Assembly: GCA_038093975.1 (NCBI GenBank) | Contig: JBBPTG010000009.1 | Span: 310,001-374,000, forward strand | DNA from: Chalciporus piperatus | Lineage: Eukaryota > Basidiomycota > Agaricomycetes > Boletales > Boletaceae | DNA length: 64,000 nucleotides | Direction: 5' to 3' | Part shown: positions 59,734 to 64,000 of the stretch, piece after piece | Numbering within the stretch: position 1 is the stretch's first letter | How the letters are laid out: every line of letters begins with the position of its first letter | The notes under the pieces: model-generated | Databases searched by the model: none | What the model was told of the DNA's origin: nothing | What the model saw: only the letters and a program-made list of their open reading frames with translations | Position numbers and translations under genes: made by a program

Positions 59734-62700
59734 TTACATGACATAGAGAGTGACTTGGCCCCCAGGACGGAACGCCTCGAACGCCATCTGCACGTCCTCG
59801 GTAGAACTGAGAGATACCAAGTCACCGTCTTCGTCCTTGTATTTCACCCTAAACGGGGCGTCCTCGCGGCGGGAACCACAGAGCCGGATCTTCTTTCCAA
59901 CCTTGTCAACAAGGTCGCTGAATTCCGTGAATCGGGGGACTTGTATGACAAAGATATCTTCTTGGAAGTGGACCTTGACTTTGATAGAAGAGGGGAGACC
60001 ACTGTTTACACCCATACTGTCGAACCTTGATTGCGGGCGCCCAGAAGCTCCAAGGGACGATTCGCTAGAACCGAATGGGGTTATTGGAGAGGAACTGTTC
60101 GGTGATTCCTCAGATGAACCACGGGTGGACAGGCTTGAGCCGCTACCTCGTTTGCTCCCTGGTGTCGAACCCTGTGAACGATGCGTCCACGTGGCGTCGG
60201 GGATGGGAGGGGGGGATGTTTGAGGTACATATGCACTGGGTTGGCTTGCACTCCTTGATCGACTAGATGGCACAGGGAGAAGGGGAGAGCTGGTGCTGGA
60301 AGGGGTGGTGCTTCTGGTATCGCCTTGTTCGTATGTAGCTCGGAGCTTCTGAGAGCTCATCTGTTTGTGTAGGGGAATCCGCGGTGGCCGAAACCCGGGG
60401 CCGAAGCTGGAATCCGTAGCACTTGCTGTGGAACTCATGCGCGTAACTTGTGGACGATAGGGAGGTACGGCAGGTACAGCAGCACCAGGAGGCAGTTGAG
60501 CACTATTGCCTGATCTCCGTTGAGTGTTGGGGTAGCCGTTCAAGTCTTCTGTTCGAGTTCGCGGACGATCGTATCCGGCGTACGAATCGCGATCAGGCTG
60601 AAAGCTCTGTGGCCCATTCATGCGGTGTGGCCCTAGTGGTGTTCCGCGCCCTGATGGCGGCATGCTACTTGATGGTGGGTAGTCCTCGTACTCGTCATCC
60701 AGATCAAACTCGAAGCCATCAGCTGACACGTATCCATGGTAGGATCCCGAGGACGACGCCACGGAAAATTGCTCCTCGCTCGAGTAAGGGCTTGGACGGT
60801 TACGACCGCTGGCTGGATGGGGCGGTAAGCTGTTTACATATTGCACGTGGGACATCGATGAAGACGCTCGGTCATGCGCATAGGGGAGGGGAGACCGCTG
60901 GGTGATCGATGGCGGGAGAGAAGGCACGGCGTTGGGTGGAAGATACTGCGACATATTGCGTTCAGAGGCTCTTCGATTTGCCACTTCCTTGATGAGTCGG
61001 TTGATCTGGGTCTCCCACTGTTTCAACTGCTCCTCGGTACGGCAACGTAGAGTGAAGTATTCCAGATCGTCGTCACCTCTCCACCAGACAGCAAGAGAGT
61101 ATGGATTCACATTGGAAGAACCTTGAAATTGAATGGGTAAGCGAATCAAAAACACGAGACGGTGAATCTTTACCGATCGAATTCCGCGGCGAATTTGGAA
61201 TAGCCTGGGTGACGTTGTTCAAGAATATACGACCTTTGAGAAGAAGTGGCGTATCCTTTTTCTTGTTGGCCACGGGGGTGGCCGTCAGAGGAGTCGTCGG
61301 CTGCTTCTTCAGGATCGAGTTGTTTTTGCCACCCCGTTTACCATTCGGCGGGGGCTGGAGCGACTCCTTGCAACACAAGACAATCTTCTCGAAAAGAAAG
61401 ACGTGGTATTCACGGTCCACTTCCGACTTGGTGACGGTGAAGACATCATCGAGCAAGAGGTTACCGAAATTCGATAGATGATGGCCTTTCCAGTCTTTCA
61501 CACGACCTTCAAGGTTTTGCACGGTTTGATTGTTCTCGGCGCGACGCTGGGCTTCATTAATCTTATCTGTAATCCTCTTTGCTGCAGCGGAACCAGCCTG
61601 GAGTTCCTCATAGTGAGGGTAATCAGAAGCGGAGGACGCCTTAACAAGTGACTGAGAGGGAGAAAATCAGATGATCCAGACCTGGGAAGTCGATATGGAT
61701 GCTTACGTCGAGGAGAAGCGGATATTTGCAAATTCTCTGGACTGGTTTGATCAAAAAAGCGGGCAGTTCTGATTTCGCGTTGATGAGATTATTGTGCACC
61801 TAGAAATCCAAGTCTAGTCAGATATTCTATTTTTAGAACCACACCCGATGTAGATCGTTGTCACACCAACCGGTGCAAATGGAGCGCCGGTGAGCGAGTG
61901 GACACATACCGACAGGTTTTGCTCCTCCTTGATCATAATATCTGCCGCATTGGTATAGTTGCCACAATAAGGCTCATATACCGCGAATTCGTCCTCCTAT
62001 TGTTCCGGATATGGGTGGAAAGACAATGCGAACACCGAATTAAGCATGCCCTACGATACAAAAAGGCAAGGGATTAAACTCACGTTCTCCAAGAAGAGCA
62101 AGCCCCAGCGTTGATCCTTCCATGGCAGCTCTGCAGTACTCTCTAGGCGAATAAGGAACTTTCTCTGGAAGTTCAGTAGCTTGTTTAGACCCGGGAAAAG
62201 AAGATGTATGGTATCCTGGTCGATCGTGTTACTCTGCGACAGGGCGGTCGCGTATTTCTGGTCGATGGGTTAGACAAAGTAACCCGAATTGAAATGTCGC
62301 TTACCTGCATAACTTCAAGATCCTGCACGTATTTGCGTTCGGTTTCTACCATTTCCCTAACGATGTTGTTGCGGGCGGCGTCCTGGGCATTTCGAGCAGG
62401 TGGATTGATTAAAGCTTGGGTGGCGAGAGAATCCATAGACTCATGGGGGGTGAGAAGTTGGGGAGAGAGCGGGGCAGGTTCGAATATCTCTGGAGGTAAT
62501 AGGTCGACGAGGGTGGTTACGGTACTAACGACCTGCGAGATGGGATGTTTACGGGATGAACGTAGAAGGGAGAATGAGTGCGCACCTTTACCAGACCATC
62601 GGTGGAGTGACGGTCCCACAAATCGGAGACAGTGAATCTCTCGCAACCGTCGATTTCAGTGAGTCTCATTGCGAATTTAGCGATTGCACGTTTCTTTTCC

Positions 62701-63056
62701 TTCTCGTTTGTGACATCGAATGTGGCAGCATCTGTGCTTATCTCGCCGATGGGACGAATTGGGGGAGGGAGGAGGTTGAAGAGGAAGCAGAGGGGAATGC
62801 CGAGTGTGAAGCAATCCCAAAGCTGTGTGACTGGATCTGTGGACTGACGAAGGTCACCGTTTGGTGCGGAGAGAATGAAGAAATGAGAGAAATTTGGGAT
62901 GCGCATGAGACGTGCACGGAGGGAAGAGCATTGCTGGTAGAGGGAAGTGGAAGCGGAGGCGGCTTTATTGAGGATATTGTTATTAGCGACTGGCGTTTCG
63001 ATTACGAGGCCGGGGTGCGAAGCGATCGATTTTTTGCGGCCAGGGACATTGGCCAT
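59734..63056 (-). CDS. CDC24: Cdc42 guanine nucleotide exchange factor CDC24
   Basis: This polarity GEF activates Cdc42 at growth sites. Seven exons (63056-62586, 62532-62305, 62257-62084, 61996-61910, 61799-61707, 61651-61174, 61121-59734) give 972 residues, standard for fungi. The CDC24 calponin-like domain (about 60-170) includes DPVTQLWDCFTLGIPLCFLF. The DH domain (about 225-400) has NIVREMVETERKYVQDLEVM and LIKPVQRICKYPLLLD. A PH domain follows (DDVFTVTKS...YHVFLFEKIVLCC). After a 300-residue Ser/Pro-rich linker the C-terminal PB1 domain binds the scaffold Bem1/Scd2, with KVHFQEDIFVIQVPRF and the acidic YKDEDGDLVSLSSTED motif. It is divergent with the BRCT gene at 63341; the 284-bp gap is a shared promoter. 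Confidence 0.95.
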
Positions 63057-63340
63057 GGTGGGGGAAATACGAGGGACGGGGAGAGGAAGAAGGAGAACGG
63101 GACGGTCACTGCGATGGCTGTTGGCGGGCAAATTGGCAGGAAACCACCCACTCGATAGATAATACAAATGTAGACTCCGACTCACCTGTTGATACGACCA
63201 AACAAAACAAAATAGCCATTGTCCTCAGAGGGGGGGTGACTTGCGGGCCGAACGGAGGTTTGAAAGTCCGATCGCAGGACTCCAACCACTTGCCCGCTTT
63301 TTTGTTTCGCCTTCATTCATCAAAACGGTGGGCAAGACCC

Positions 63341-64000
63341 ATGGCACCAGCGCGCTCTACCAGACGCACTCACTCTCAGAACGTAGAGCCGACACAATCC
63401 GACACCCAGAATGTCCTCCTCTTCCTCGAGCCCATGATGGGCACACCCCTCACCGTCTACATCGAGAAAGACGTCGACGATAGGGATGTCCTAGTAGACA
63501 TCATCACCGTAAGATCTCCCTTCACTCCCCTCCATTCTTACCCAATCACTCCATTCCTAGAAACATGGCGGAAACGTCTCCCCTAGTTACAGTGGGACCC
63601 CCTACATCTTAGGCATGTCCTCTCCTCTCACCCCTCGCCACAAATCTCATCCATCCCTCAGTCGATCCCCACAAAGAGTCAGGTCAGAACTTGTTTCGTC
63701 AATATGCCGGCAAGAAGGGCAAGATTGTTCTTCATGCCCGATGGGTACATGAATGTGTCCGTGCCGGTGCACTTCAGACCTTTCAAACCAACTGGGCCGA
63801 GTGCAAAGTAACCGGAACCGAAAAGTACACTCTCGCCGATCCTATTTTGTCCCCCTCTTAACAGTCCTCTTACAGAGTCGATCCACCTCCCATCATCCCA
63901 TCCCAGAATGACCCCACCTCGTCCGCCCAGATACCTCCTCCGATTCCACCTATTTCCCCTCATACCCAGCCTATCGCATCGATCGACCCGATCGACCCTC
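63341..64000 (+). CDS. BRCT-domain protein, 5' part (runs off the window)
   Basis: Exons 63341-63508, 63561-63612, 63662-63824 and 63876 onward are visible, with the gene truncated by the window end. A short basic leader (ARSTRRTHSQNVEPTQSD) leads into one N-terminal BRCT domain: VLLFLEPMMGTPLTVYIEKD, KHGGNVSPSYSGTPYILVDP, GKKGKIVLHARWVHECVRAG. The Trp of ARWVHECV is the conserved BRCT tryptophan. A Pro/Ser/Ile-rich linker follows. An N-terminal BRCT followed by disorder fits fungal Rap1-like telomere proteins, but other BRCT proteins are possible. The intron at 63613-63661 needs a GC donor. The nearest GT donor throws the frame into a stop. Confidence 0.8.

Noticed and set aside
1..64000. 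Biosynthetic cluster, defence island, CRISPR array, tRNA or rRNA genes
   Set aside because: No repeat-spacer arrays, clustered tailoring enzymes or ribosomal sequence were seen. tRNA genes with introns could be missed by eye, and a tRNA scan would settle that.

Overview
The window is nuclear DNA of a filamentous basidiomycete, most likely an Agaricomycete. The evidence is densely packed genes on both strands, about 145 very short introns (mostly 43-65 bp), a Mediator CDK8, a GH63 enzyme of the fungal cytosolic type, SSU1-like transporters and a pogo-type DNA transposon remnant. The order within the class cannot be fixed from sequence alone. Gene models below were built by hand: each donor and acceptor was chosen so that reading phase is kept and the family pattern is restored. 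Nearly all models close exactly in frame.

Left part (1-16 kb): an uncharacterised minus-strand protein, complex I subunit NDUFS7, a second uncharacterised low-complexity protein, a small CipC-like/DUF3759 stress protein, a decayed 945-bp pogo-like transposon, the mitochondrial Fe-S assembly protein ISA2 and a minus-strand monocarboxylate-type MFS transporter.

Middle (15-47 kb): a 1032-residue disordered protein, meiotic recombination factor MND1, a protein kinase with a long insert, two tandem SSU1-like sulfite exporters, type II phosphatidylinositol 4-kinase (LSB6), a protein with a retropepsin-like look but no visible catalytic Asp, a small I9 peptidase inhibitor, a single-pass membrane protein, a Caprin-like RGG protein, a repeat-bearing intergenic region, a BTB protein, the meiotic transesterase SPO11, a gamma-tubulin complex (GCP) protein and replication licensing factor CDC6.

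Right part (47-64 kb): Mediator kinase CDK8/SSN3, a mitochondrial carrier, a large RhoGAP protein, a GH63 glycosidase, the Cdc42 exchange factor CDC24, and the 5' part of a BRCT protein that runs off the end.

The genes are mostly single-copy housekeeping, meiotic and polarity genes. I see no gene cluster, defence island or operon-like system. The most unusual signal is at the RNA level: seven introns can only be placed convincingly with a GC donor instead of GT (in the MFS, LSB6, membrane-protein, SPO11 twice, GCP and BRCT genes), several with the strong AG|GCAAGT form, plus several coding micro-exons of 3-18 bases.
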